From the NCBI GenBank assembly GCA_001464935.1, contig LNEL01000060.1, positions 62,001-126,000 on the forward strand: DNA of 64,000 bases, read 5' to 3'. Shown piece after piece: positions 25,901-37,857 of the stretch; positions within the stretch are counted from its first letter, which is position 1, and every line of letters starts with the position of its first letter. The position numbers and the translations under genes are program-made. This DNA comes from Gammaproteobacteria bacterium Ga0077536. GTDB lineage: Bacteria > Pseudomonadota > Gammaproteobacteria > Ga0077536. The notes beneath the pieces are model-generated. The model was not told the DNA's origin, ran no database searches, and saw nothing but the letters and a program-made list of their open reading frames with translations.

Positions 25901-26753
25901 CGAATGCATTGCACACCACGGCCGGGCCGATCGGGTTGCCGCTGTCGTCCATGATCCGCCGTGCCAGCACGCCCAGGCGCCGCGACAGCGCGCGCAGCGG
26001 TTCCTTGAACTTGCTTTCGAGTTCCGACACCACTTCGGACACCGACAGAAATTCCTCGAATTCTTCCTTGTCGACGAGCGACAGGTTCGACAGCGAGGTG
26101 ACCTCGGACGGCGTCGCACGATCGGTCAGCGGATTGCCCAGAATGGCGGCCGCCTTCGCCAGGATTTCGGGCACCTGCTTCTTGATCGTGTCCGCGCGCC
26201 TGCGCACGGCATTCTGCGCGTCGGTGTACAGCGTGGCTTCGCGGTTGGTCTTCGCGTCGCGGGCCGCGACGAACATCGCGTCGCCCAGCTGGCGCACGAA
26301 TTCGTCGGTCATCAGCTGGGCAGTGGACTCGACGAGCGCCGACAGGCGCGGGAGGATGCGGCCGAACTCTGGGGCAAAGCGCTTGTGCGTGTCCGCCATC
26401 GATTCCGGCGCCGCCGCGGCCGGGTTCAGCGCGGCCAGGCCCTGCAGCATGCCGATGGTCTTGGGATCGGGTTCGTGAAAGGCCACGCCCAGGCCAGCCG
26501 GAATGACCCGGCAGACCTGCAGGTTCAGCTGCAGGTCCTTGCGTTCGCCGCCGACCACCAGCGCGAAGTACAGCGCGGCCCGGTCGTGCATGTTGATGAA
26601 GCGCAGCTGGCGCTCGTCGGTCTGGATGAACATGCCCGCGATGCAGAAATCCTTCACCGTGCAGGCAATAGGGGGCCTGCCGCTGATGGAAATCAGCGCT
26701 TCCAGATTCATCGGGATGCGGGCGTAACGCCGCCGCTCCTGACCCTGACCCAT
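22932..26753 (-). CDS. PilZ-DUF1631-GGDEF-EAL protein with degenerate catalytic motifs
   Basis: This very large protein has 1273 residues. The N-terminal PilZ-like domain (about 5-115) begins ERRRYARIPMNLEALISISG. A long DUF1631 region follows (about 120-780), with a Pro/Gly/Met/Ala-rich linker inside it at about 370-500 (for example PGAPMAPGMAPAGMPPGMAP). A GGDEF-type domain lies at about 870-1020 (NHDQLTGLLNRKSFTHAID) but the signature is GGSEL. The EAL-type domain (about 1030-1270) lacks a clear EAL, reads FEIADKD for FEITE, and GEFGGARTNYEYL for DDFGTGYSSL. Both domains are therefore probably non-catalytic and may sense or bind c-di-GMP or partner proteins. DUF1631 proteins are typical of gammaproteobacteria. 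The kinase gene follows with a four-base overlap. Confidence 0.85.
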   Translation of the reverse strand: MGQGQERRRYARIPMNLEALISISGRPPIACTVKDFCIAGMFIQTDERQLRFINMHDRAALYFALVVGGERKDLQLNLQVCRVIPAGLGVAFHEPDPKTIGMLQGLAALNPAAAAPESMADTHKRFAPEFGRILPRLSALVESTAQLMTDEFVRQLGDAMFVAARDAKTNREATLYTDAQNAVRRRADTIKKQVPEILAKAAAILGNPLTDRATPSEVTSLSNLSLVDKEEFEEFLSVSEVVSELESKFKEPLRALSRRLGVLARRIMDDSGNPIGPAVVCNAFAEAMKGLLTTKATSDIAYKGLRRTIEPHLGKLYDAVNQLLIDNGILPVIEQDKLGFKPLGAAAGRKTNPPVAPVERTGNPRLSDTLNPLPVPNQPPPGPYERVAAAAAGRMGQMPGAPMAPGMAPAGMPPGMAPAAGQGMPAGGPPAGYAPPVGGVFPGGVAPAAPVMPAAFGGTGYQPAGGIPMMPGGAVTGASPAFPGMPGGGGYGGGVGLDATFGGFGYGPSVAVLPSFEQAYHTAQAQLALRRQVAPEFATAPAPGGQYFSSTQLANGLTSLQHALLDDAEPEFFDVDYIKQRLSAVLAAEGFGDHAIGQSESDAIEVIVSLFQALLHDSMLADFAKGQLKRLQPSVHKGALMDQEFFSSTQHPLRQLLNRVSLLRQEQGPEGQQYNARVRGLIDGINRDFDGNPEVVMPAVAELDDILREQRRRYEENVQQVVAGCNEQQIVLRERREKSGLKPGETTASQQELPPEWNRWLNRSKSLRVGDRLVMNANTRQAALVTLAWIGDDYNPYVFVDQRGTKSSTLTLQQVAMYLRRGLLKPLQDDGAAAVDRALFGVVNRLHEQVAEQANHDQLTGLLNRKSFTHAIDEKLPLAGKTDAPAVLCQVALDNLKAINERHGVEAGDGVLKRVAEAMQARYGKKAVTLGRLGGSELALYWERGGLQTAYKEVQELCATLNLIESLQEGDVMALKCAAGLMAVEDNLAKADDLLNLVNDACSSARAMPDKPIFIAGSDNRHRKHLEQMTTYVAKAIERDRLALLYQEVRGIGRTASPAAFVVVSAEDRNGKLVPPTLFSQAAANSERAYDVDLWALKHILAWMARNEDDVERFSAFIVPLSRAALDSESLANTIIAELMQTAVPPSKVCFEIADKDAVAKLTETADLVNTLREFGCQFILGEFGGARTNYEYLKELAVDYVSIQQDFIDEARQNAKDFAMAKSMNELIHFMGKLTIARQTAEASVADVAKDLGIDFIHDQTRATRLVITADA

Positions 26754-26986
26754 GCTGGACTCTATCTGGCTCCGAACCGGTTTGAAGACTGCTGGTATGG
26801 TGGCTCGAGGGGCTCAGCCCCGAGCGCGCGGCCCCGCTGACATTGTAAGGCATTGTAACATCGATGCGAGGGCACTAGACCCGCACCGAGGCCTGCGCTC
26901 TCGCGCCGCCGGCCCGGGCCGTCGCCAGCTATGCGACAATGCGCGCTTCCAGCCCAACATCGGCCAAGAGTCCCGAAGTCTGAACC

Positions 26987-28663
<1,677 letters not shown>

Positions 28664-28686
28664 GCAGCGCTAGACTTCACCGCCAC

Positions 28687-28761
28687 CTCGCCATAGTTCA
28701 ACGGATAGAATGGGCCCCTCCTAAGGGCCAGATGTAGGTTCGATTCCTACTGGCGAGGCCA
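28687..28761 (+). tRNA. tRNA-Arg (anticodon CCU)
   Basis: The acceptor stem CTCGCCA pairs with TGGCGAG, followed by G73 and an encoded CCA. T8 and A9 are in place. The D-stem is GTTC/GAAT. The anticodon arm is GGCCC-CTCCTAA-GGGCC with anticodon CCT. The T-arm is GTAGG-TTCGATT-CCTAC. This rare-Arg tRNA is a frequent integration target, and lower-GC accessory genes begin directly after it. Confidence 0.95.
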
Positions 28762-28830
28762 TATTTGAGCGCACCGCTGCAATATGCAGCCCAGTGTCCG
28801 CGAATTCCAAGGCTATGCAAGGAGTCAGCT

Positions 28831-29775
28831 ATGCTCATCATGACTAACCGCCACGTCAACGACGGCAAGACCGATCATACCGCCTTCGGCGAAGCGCCGA
28901 ACCAAAAGGGCCCCAACGAAATCCGCCTCGCCCATGCCAGTAAGAATGCGGGCGAGTGGAAGGTGGAGATCGTGCCGGAGCCCGACAAGCTCAACCCTGA
29001 CAGGCTGCCCAGCAAGATTGAATACCTGAAGCTTCGCCAACGCTGCAATAAATCAGGTAAGCACGCCGTCTTCTTCATTCATGGATTCAACAAGACGTTT
29101 CCGGAATCCCTGGAGCAGGGGCTGACCTTGGAGAAGCGCTATGGCGTTGAAGTCGTCCTCTTCAGTTGGCCTTCTAGTCCCGGCGGGGTGAAGTGGAACG
29201 AGTATCGATACGCACGGCGCATCGCCCAAGCCAGCTTCGGCGCTCTCGACAGCGCGTTGGACAAGATTGGGCACTACTCCATTGAGGACCCATTCAACCG
29301 CGATGCCTTGGTCGACTGCGACATCACGCTCAACTTAATGAGCTACAGCTTGGGCAACTACCTCTTCCAAAACTACGTTATCAGTAACGACTATGCCGCC
29401 GAGACTCGGATATTCACGAACGTCGTCCTCTGTCAGGCTGATGTAGACAGCGCTACCCACGCCGACTGGGTGAGCAAAATCGTGGCCGGCCAGCGCGTCT
29501 ACGCGACCATCAACGAAAACGACAAAGTGCTGGGATGGTCGGAGTCCGTCAACTACGCCCGCCTTGGCAAGACGCTCGACAATCTCGACTCCCCCAACGC
29601 GCTATACATTGACGTCACCCGCGGCAAGGGTGTCGGCAAAGAACACCAGGTTTGGGGACCCGGTATCAAGAATTCGGCGGTGAAGGAATTCTTTAGGCGG
29701 GTGTTCGAGGGTGGGAGAGGGGAGGAAACAGAGGGGTTTGCGTTTGATGGGAGGGTCAACGCCTTCCGGCTGTAA
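28831..29775 (+). CDS. DUF900-type alpha/beta hydrolase
   Basis: This 314-residue protein starts at an ATG with GGAG six bases upstream. It has the alpha/beta-hydrolase oxyanion motif VFFIHGFNKT (about residues 76-85), the strand VEVVLFSWPS and a nucleophile elbow, MSYSLGN, with serine in place of the usual GxSxG. A histidine near the C-terminus (EHQVWGPG) could complete the triad. No signal peptide is visible. It is the first gene of the island, 69 bases after the tRNA-Arg CCA. Codon use has more A and T than in core neighbours. Its substrate is unknown. Confidence 0.75.
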   Translation: MLIMTNRHVNDGKTDHTAFGEAPNQKGPNEIRLAHASKNAGEWKVEIVPEPDKLNPDRLPSKIEYLKLRQRCNKSGKHAVFFIHGFNKTFPESLEQGLTLEKRYGVEVVLFSWPSSPGGVKWNEYRYARRIAQASFGALDSALDKIGHYSIEDPFNRDALVDCDITLNLMSYSLGNYLFQNYVISNDYAAETRIFTNVVLCQADVDSATHADWVSKIVAGQRVYATINENDKVLGWSESVNYARLGKTLDNLDSPNALYIDVTRGKGVGKEHQVWGPGIKNSAVKEFFRRVFEGGRGEETEGFAFDGRVNAFRL

Positions 29776-30097
29776 GTGTGCGAATCCCTACTTCCCACAA
29801 GGACCGGATTAAGCCCAGCAGTTCTTAGGGACTGCCTGCCCTACCCTTCCAGGACATGGTGGCCGCGGTCAACCGGGCTTGCGGCCACCTCCCGACGCGG
29901 AAGAATTAGACCGCCATTGCCGCGATTCAAACCGCGATGCCCTTCCCGCACACCTGGCGCCTAGACGAGCAATATCGATCGATTTGTGCTTGCAATGAAT
30001 GCTGGCCATACCGCCGAGCCGAGCGCGATTGATTGCCGCCAATTATCATGCTCAACTCCACCTCATCCTCGGTGGTTGCAGTTGCAGGCGTACGACC
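29776..30097. other. Intergenic region with one strong hairpin
   Basis: These 322 bases hold no supported gene. A terminator-like inverted repeat lies about 85 bases after the DUF900 stop. The sequence before 30098 contains an A+T-richer stretch (CAATATCGATCGATTTGTGC) that could include a promoter, but no clear -10/-35 pair stands out. Confidence 0.6.
29858..29889. terminator. Hairpin after DUF900 gene
   Basis: GGTGGCCGC and GCGGCCACC form a perfect 9-bp stem with a 14-base loop. There is no T-run. Position and strength suit a transcript end or mRNA-stabilising hairpin. Confidence 0.4.
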
Positions 30098-30976
30098 ATG
30101 CTACATGGAACAAAAAACAGACTGCGGATTGAGCCACTCAAGAGCAGTGAGGGCGTAGAGTGGGGCCGGCGCAGTTTCGCGCACATCGATGTCGAGGGGA
30201 CCCCAAGAACAGCCTGTGTATTCATCCACGGCTGGTCGGGCGATCCAAATGAAACCTGGTTCGGGTTTCCGAGTTCGACAATCAACGCAGGCTATTCGGC
30301 GGATTTCATTTATTACGGCTACGACAGCCTGCGCAAGACCGCAGCGTTCAGTGCCGCACAGCTGCGCAAATTCCTTGGCGCGCTGCTGACAGCGCCGGTG
30401 GCCAACCTGTTCGGCGCAACGGCCGGGCCTCAACAGCTGATAACCGCCGCCAGGGGTGAGCCTTTCCAGTATCGGCGCGTCGTCCTCTGCTGTCATTCGC
30501 TAGGGGCTGTAATTGCACGTAGGGCACTGCTGGACCTCGAGACAGAGCTGCCAAGCATCGTGTCCGGGGGGGATATCCGGATGCTGCTGTTTGCGCCAGC
30601 GCACAGTGGCAGCGAACTTGCGAAGCTCGCGCAGGAGCTGTTCAGCGTCGGCATACTTCGATTGCCTCTGGCAGTGGCGGGCACGTTGGCGCGAGTAAAG
30701 CTCCGATCGCTAAAAGACCTGGTTCCCGGCAGCCAAACGCTGAAGGATCTCGCCGCTGACAACCAACGGATGACCGCTGCCATCGTCGCCCGGTCCGGCA
30801 AGCCACCCACGTTTCTGCCACGCGTTCTGCATGCCGACAACGATGACGTGGTGGAACAAAATGACTTTCCCGGCGATCCACCCTTCCAGCCGGTGATGCA
30901 ACAAACGCACAGCAGCATTTGCAAACCAACGGCATCCTACGTCCTTCCATTTACCGAATTGGCCTCATTCCTGTGA
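30098..30976 (+). CDS. Alpha/beta hydrolase (lipase-like)
   Basis: This 292-residue protein carries the hydrolase oxyanion motif CVFIHGWSGDP (about residues 40-50), a nucleophile elbow CCHSLGAVIARRAL (serine in HSLGA) and a C-terminal His in QTHSSICKP that could complete a Ser-His-Asp triad. The fold resembles esterase/lipase or GPI-inositol-deacylase-like hydrolases. No signal peptide is seen, so it is probably cytosolic. The stop TGA overlaps the GTG of the next gene (GTGA), so the two are translated together. The ATG at 30098 is chosen; a frame open to 29999 adds nothing hydrolase-like. Confidence 0.7.
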   Translation: MLHGTKNRLRIEPLKSSEGVEWGRRSFAHIDVEGTPRTACVFIHGWSGDPNETWFGFPSSTINAGYSADFIYYGYDSLRKTAAFSAAQLRKFLGALLTAPVANLFGATAGPQQLITAARGEPFQYRRVVLCCHSLGAVIARRALLDLETELPSIVSGGDIRMLLFAPAHSGSELAKLAQELFSVGILRLPLAVAGTLARVKLRSLKDLVPGSQTLKDLAADNQRMTAAIVARSGKPPTFLPRVLHADNDDVVEQNDFPGDPPFQPVMQQTHSSICKPTASYVLPFTELASFL

Positions 30977-31953
30977 GCACTGAGCGGATCGGGCAATATC
31001 GTATCGACTCGCTGGTCAAGACCTTCTACGTGGAAGCAAAGGCAGACAAGGCCGATGCGAAGTACCGTCGATTCATGAAGTCGAAGGGCGGCGAACGACG
31101 GCTTGCATGGCTTCTCAGGCACCACGAAGCTGAGCCGCCGCATGGCGCAGAGACAGTCGCCCGCGACCAGTTCGACTTTCTGCTGGCGTACTACTCGCTT
31201 CGCGAATTGGCCGCGACGATTGGTTACGCACCGATGATCGTGGATGCAAGCCTCGACAATGCGAGCGTCATTCTCGACGACCCCGCCGTGACCCGCTTTC
31301 GTGAACAACACTATCCGCTCCTACTGCCCGCCATGGCCCTGGCCAGGTTGCAGGGCAGGTGGCAGCCGTGCGGCGAGAACGGCGGACGGGCCCACGGTTT
31401 GTTCGAGGAATTCTTACAGCTCGTGCGCCGCCGCAACGAGGACGACGATATTGACACATTCCTTTGGTTCCTCGACGACGGGTACTTCGGCGAAGACAAC
31501 ATTGATCAGACTCTTAAATTGCTCGGCGATCCTGATCGCGTGGCTCAAGCACTGAAATCATCGCCCCACCGACGCTCGTGGACCGAATCGAGCGTGGTTG
31601 GTTTCGCATCTTATCTGCGTTTCCTGATGCAGTTGGCGTGGTTGCTGGAACAGGCGAGTGACTATCCCTTATTGCGGTCCGGCATGTGGCACTACAACGC
31701 CTACTGGTTGACTGCCATGCGGCAGAAGTTTCGCCGGATGCTCGTGAAATCTATTCACCTGATGACACCATGGGCTTCCGTTGCCGGCAATGCCGTTGAG
31801 GCAGCAGACCAGCAGCAATTGCTCTTTGACAGTGTGTTCGATGAGCGCATCGGCATTCCTTACCTGGAAGCGGCTACTACCATTGTACGGCCAGAGCTTC
31901 TAAAGAACCTGGGCGCAACTGAGTCGTTACAAGCGAGAATGTGGTCTGCTTAG
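30973..31953 (+). CDS. Unknown protein coupled to the alpha/beta hydrolase
   Basis: I do not recognise this 326-residue protein. It is mainly alpha-helical and rich in charged and aromatic residues, with notable stretches QFDFLLAYYSLRELAATIGY, DDDIDTFLWFLDDGYFGED and FASYLRFLMQLAWLLEQASD. No membrane segment, signal peptide or nuclease motif is evident. It starts at GTG inside the hydrolase stop codon (four-base overlap), which argues for a two-component unit. It converges on hsdR. A helper, sensor or effector of a hydrolase-based defence or stress unit is possible, but this is only inference from the island setting. Confidence 0.65.
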   Translation: MSTERIGQYRIDSLVKTFYVEAKADKADAKYRRFMKSKGGERRLAWLLRHHEAEPPHGAETVARDQFDFLLAYYSLRELAATIGYAPMIVDASLDNASVILDDPAVTRFREQHYPLLLPAMALARLQGRWQPCGENGGRAHGLFEEFLQLVRRRNEDDDIDTFLWFLDDGYFGEDNIDQTLKLLGDPDRVAQALKSSPHRRSWTESSVVGFASYLRFLMQLAWLLEQASDYPLLRSGMWHYNAYWLTAMRQKFRRMLVKSIHLMTPWASVAGNAVEAADQQQLLFDSVFDERIGIPYLEAATTIVRPELLKNLGATESLQARMWSA

Positions 31954-32015
31954 GCACGGCCGATGTCGGTCGTCACGGGCTCCGAATCATCCTATTTCAT
32001 TGCTCGATTAGCCGC

Positions 32016-35183
<3,168 letters not shown>

Positions 35184-35192
35184 AAAATGGGC

Positions 35193-35240
35193 TTAAATAA
35201 GCAAACCCATGATTCTGCGAAATTTTCGGGAGCCTGACAC
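35193..35240 (-). pseudogene. Possible 3' remnant of a second AlbA_2-type gene
   Basis: On the minus strand the bases encode VSGSRKFRRIMGLLI and a TAA stop. This parallels the end of the AlbA_2 gene just upstream, GGSRKFARYLPFWA and stop. The nucleotides GGCTCCCGAAA and a following CTTATTTAA are shared by both ends. It looks like a leftover of the 3' end of a related gene, but the match is short. Confidence 0.4.
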
Positions 35241-35269
35241 GGGGTCACATGGCGTGCGTTTAAATAAGA

Positions 35270-36679
35270 TCAGGCCCAGAAGGGCAGGTAGCGGGCAAAC
35301 TTTCGGGAGCCTCCTGCCTTCTCGTCCAGCTTGACCACCTTGGCATCGAGCGCTGCCGATATGACCTGCGAAACCGTGGCCGCCTTGGCTTCCGGTAAAT
35401 GAAACCGCTCTCTCAGGGTTTGATTGGTCATCCGTTCCGACATCACCCACTTCAATGAGCAATGCTGGTAGCAGGCGCGCACGCGGTCATCCCGATCCAT
35501 GTCTTCGAACGGCTTGAGGCCAAAGATGATGACGATGGTGCGCTTCAAGCCGACCCGGAAAGCAGGCGCGGGCAGTTGGAATGCCTCCGCCGCCTGCACT
35601 AGCCGGTCTATGCCGCTGCTCTTTTCCTCGCAGATGTGCATCCGCCGCATCAGATCGGCCACCCGTTCGTTTCTGGACTGATAGCCGTCGATGAACCGGT
35701 CCACCGGCACCAGCGGCTCGCCCGGATTCGAGATTTCGACCCGGTTCGCATAGATCTCCACCATGACCGAGGCACCAGTCATGGAGAAATCCTGATGGAT
35801 CAGCGCATTGGCCACTACTTCGCGGATGGCCACTTCCGGCACCAACTTCACTTCCTTGCGCAGCGCATCCTCGATCACTTCGTTTTGCGGAAGCTGACCC
35901 ATGATGAAACGGATCAAGCCCTGAAATCCCACCGCATAGCCCTTCGTGCCCACCTGGTCGAGTTTGGTGTCCAGCTTCGAGTTTCCGTTATAGACCACCA
36001 CACGCGGAGCCTTACGGAAGAGATCATCAAAGTCGGCCAGCTTCTTCGCCAGCAGCAGCGCCCCGATCCGGCGGATGGCGTAGTGGGTGCCGTCGGAGTC
36101 AATCAACCGTTCCGTTGCCAACCGGTCCAGCACGCCGGCGCGGTCCGTCGGATATGGCAGCTTCATCAGTTCAAAGAAAGCCTGTGTGTCCAGCAATTCC
36201 ACCACCTGCTGCCCGTCCAGTCCGATTTTGCTGTGCTCCTCCACCCAATCCGGTCCACCCTCGGCAAAAATGCGCCGCAACTGGTCCTCAGACATCGGCA
36301 CCAGCGCCTCACCGGCCCGCATCAGATACTTGCCATCCAGATGATATGCCGTGCCTCGTGGCCGTGGTGGCACGTGGAAAACCAGCACCCGCCCGTCCGG
36401 ATGCGCCACCGCCTCGATGTCCACGCGAAATCCCACGGCCCCGAACAGCTTCTCCGCCATCGCTACCGGATCATTGAAAGCCGCAGTTCCCACCACCACT
36501 CGCGGCTGCTTGTCCGTCACACCAAGCAGCAGATGCCCGCCTCCTTCATTCGCCAGCGCGACGCAGTATTCGTAAAGGCGTCGGTTATCGAACTGGTTCT
36601 TGGCCTCCTTGAACTCCAGGCGCTGGTGTTCAGAAGAGGCAGAGCGCCAGAGATCAATCTGTTGGGAGGTTGTGGCCAT
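35270..36679 (-). CDS. AlbA_2 (Schlafen-like) domain protein with ATPase-like and winged-helix parts
   Basis: This 469-residue protein has an AlbA_2 domain at about 15-125 (QRLEFKEAKNQFDNRRLYEY, ANEGGGHLLLGVTD). A central GHKL-type HATPase_c_4-like region contains AIREVVANALIHQDFS and VEISNPGEPLVPVDRF (about 275-335). A C-terminal winged-helix-like part follows (TNQTLRERFHLPEAKAATVS). Such proteins are often annotated as transcription regulators or RNA/DNA-binding factors and are common beside restriction systems. It sits between the hsdR fragment (stop two bases before its ATG) and hsdR, in the same direction. It could regulate the operon or be a separate cargo gene. Confidence 0.82.
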   Translation of the reverse strand: MATTSQQIDLWRSASSEHQRLEFKEAKNQFDNRRLYEYCVALANEGGGHLLLGVTDKQPRVVVGTAAFNDPVAMAEKLFGAVGFRVDIEAVAHPDGRVLVFHVPPRPRGTAYHLDGKYLMRAGEALVPMSEDQLRRIFAEGGPDWVEEHSKIGLDGQQVVELLDTQAFFELMKLPYPTDRAGVLDRLATERLIDSDGTHYAIRRIGALLLAKKLADFDDLFRKAPRVVVYNGNSKLDTKLDQVGTKGYAVGFQGLIRFIMGQLPQNEVIEDALRKEVKLVPEVAIREVVANALIHQDFSMTGASVMVEIYANRVEISNPGEPLVPVDRFIDGYQSRNERVADLMRRMHICEEKSSGIDRLVQAAEAFQLPAPAFRVGLKRTIVIIFGLKPFEDMDRDDRVRACYQHCSLKWVMSERMTNQTLRERFHLPEAKAATVSQVISAALDAKVVKLDEKAGGSRKFARYLPFWA

Positions 36680-36681
36680 GA

Positions 36682-36867
36682 TCAGGTCGCCGAATTCGGT
36701 CGCTGGAAAGCTTCAAGCAAGCGCGTCACCGGCACCACCTCAGAAAACGAATCCCGCTCCACCGCCGGTTCGCCGGGCGCGAGATGCGGCCCGTGCCCGA
36801 CCGCATAGCCCAGCTCCCCGAACCATGCGAGGGCGACGTCTTCGACGATGGATTCGTTGAGGGTCAT
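36682..36867 (-). pseudogene. Truncated hsdR: first ~48 codons followed by unrelated sequence
   Basis: The 61-codon frame starts [20 protein letters not shown] and continues [20 protein letters not shown], the same as the HsdR N-terminus with a few substitutions. Homology stops after about 48 codons, and a stop codon follows just before the AlbA_2 gene. Its ATG overlaps the stop of the DUF3644 gene by four bases, so this was the original translational junction to hsdR. It cannot make an endonuclease. It may still couple translation into the AlbA_2 gene. Confidence 0.85.
36722..36867. repeat. Direct repeat: hsdR 5' end, fragment copy
   Basis: This is the partner of 35038-35183. The pair marks the limits of an insertion of about 1.68 kb carrying the AlbA_2-type gene. 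Confidence 0.9.
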
Positions 36868-37850
36868 TTGTATAACGCGATGTTCGCCTTGCAGTGTTCC
36901 CTCACCTGCTCCAACCAGGGCTCATACCAAAACCAAGTTCCCTCGACACTGGTGCCGAGTCCCTTGGCCAGATTCTTCGCATCTTTGTCCTGCCAGAGGA
37001 GGGTATGGTGGTGCATGTTGAATTTGGTGAAACCCTCCTTCTTCATCGTGCCCACGATCGTCTTCGGGCGGAGCTTGGGCCGTTCGGTCTCTTTGATAAG
37101 CGCGTATTTCTGGTTAACCTTTTTGGCCAACTCAGAATCAGCTTTCACGAATTCAATGACTTCGTCGGCCTGCCCTTTGCGGTTGGCCGTCTTTGCAACG
37201 AAGAGCACTCGGTAGGCAAACTTAGGGCTATTAAATTCCTCCTCCGTTAGTTTCCCCTCAAATCCTTCGACGAACGACTTGATATTCCCTGGAAGGGCTG
37301 GCAGCGATTCCAGCTGTGCTACTTGGTCTTTGGTAATCGAGGAGAACTGGAGGCTGAAGGAAAGATGCCTATCGATCGCATGCTCCTTGCCGAAGAACTT
37401 TTTGATGTGCTCGTTGTAGTTGAGGCAGCACGCTTGAAATTTCGCACTAAACGACGCGTCAATCTTCCTGGTCATCTGATGTTCAATCTCGTGCCGAATA
37501 CCAATGAGGAAGCGAAGGTTGTTTGCCGCATCTCTGTCAACCGGGCTCGGATTTTCATTCAGGCACCGTTCCAGTTCCCAAAATTTGTAGGCCCCCTTCG
37601 CTGTGCGATCGAAGCGCCGGTTCGCTCCCTTCTGTTCGAAGTATCGATATTCGACGCCGTGCTTGCGGAAGTAAGCGTGAAGCATGTAGGTCCACGCAAT
37701 GTTCATCAGGACGATGAACATCTCTGATTTGAACGTGATTTGGGGGTTGTTGAAGATCTGCACGGCGGCGAGGGCAGCCTCCCGTGACTTGTGAATCAGC
37801 TCATCTGAAACGGAGTGAACCCTTCTGTTGCGTTTCTTTTTTGCGGGCAT
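36864..37850 (-). CDS. DUF3644 family protein
   Basis: This 328-residue protein starts with a basic MPAKKKRNRR and continues with a helical region holding NIAWTYMLHAYFRKHGVEYR and a later FLIGIRHEIEHQMTRKID, as I recall for DUF3644 proteins, which are frequent in type I RM and defence loci. The RHEIEH element recalls HEPN-like and Abi-2-like helical folds, but I cannot prove RNase activity. GC content is clearly lower than in the core genes. It lies 7 bases after hsdS and overlaps the hsdR fragment by four bases, so it was an integral member of the hsd operon. Confidence 0.8.
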   Translation of the reverse strand: MPAKKKRNRRVHSVSDELIHKSREAALAAVQIFNNPQITFKSEMFIVLMNIAWTYMLHAYFRKHGVEYRYFEQKGANRRFDRTAKGAYKFWELERCLNENPSPVDRDAANNLRFLIGIRHEIEHQMTRKIDASFSAKFQACCLNYNEHIKKFFGKEHAIDRHLSFSLQFSSITKDQVAQLESLPALPGNIKSFVEGFEGKLTEEEFNSPKFAYRVLFVAKTANRKGQADEVIEFVKADSELAKKVNQKYALIKETERPKLRPKTIVGTMKKEGFTKFNMHHHTLLWQDKDAKNLAKGLGTSVEGTWFWYEPWLEQVREHCKANIALYK

Positions 37851-37857
37851 GGCGATT

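Noticed and set aside
22977-26840. A 1287-codon plus-strand open frame
   Set aside because: It lies opposite the PilZ/DUF1631/GGDEF/EAL gene; no motifs are seen and the minus-strand gene is clear.
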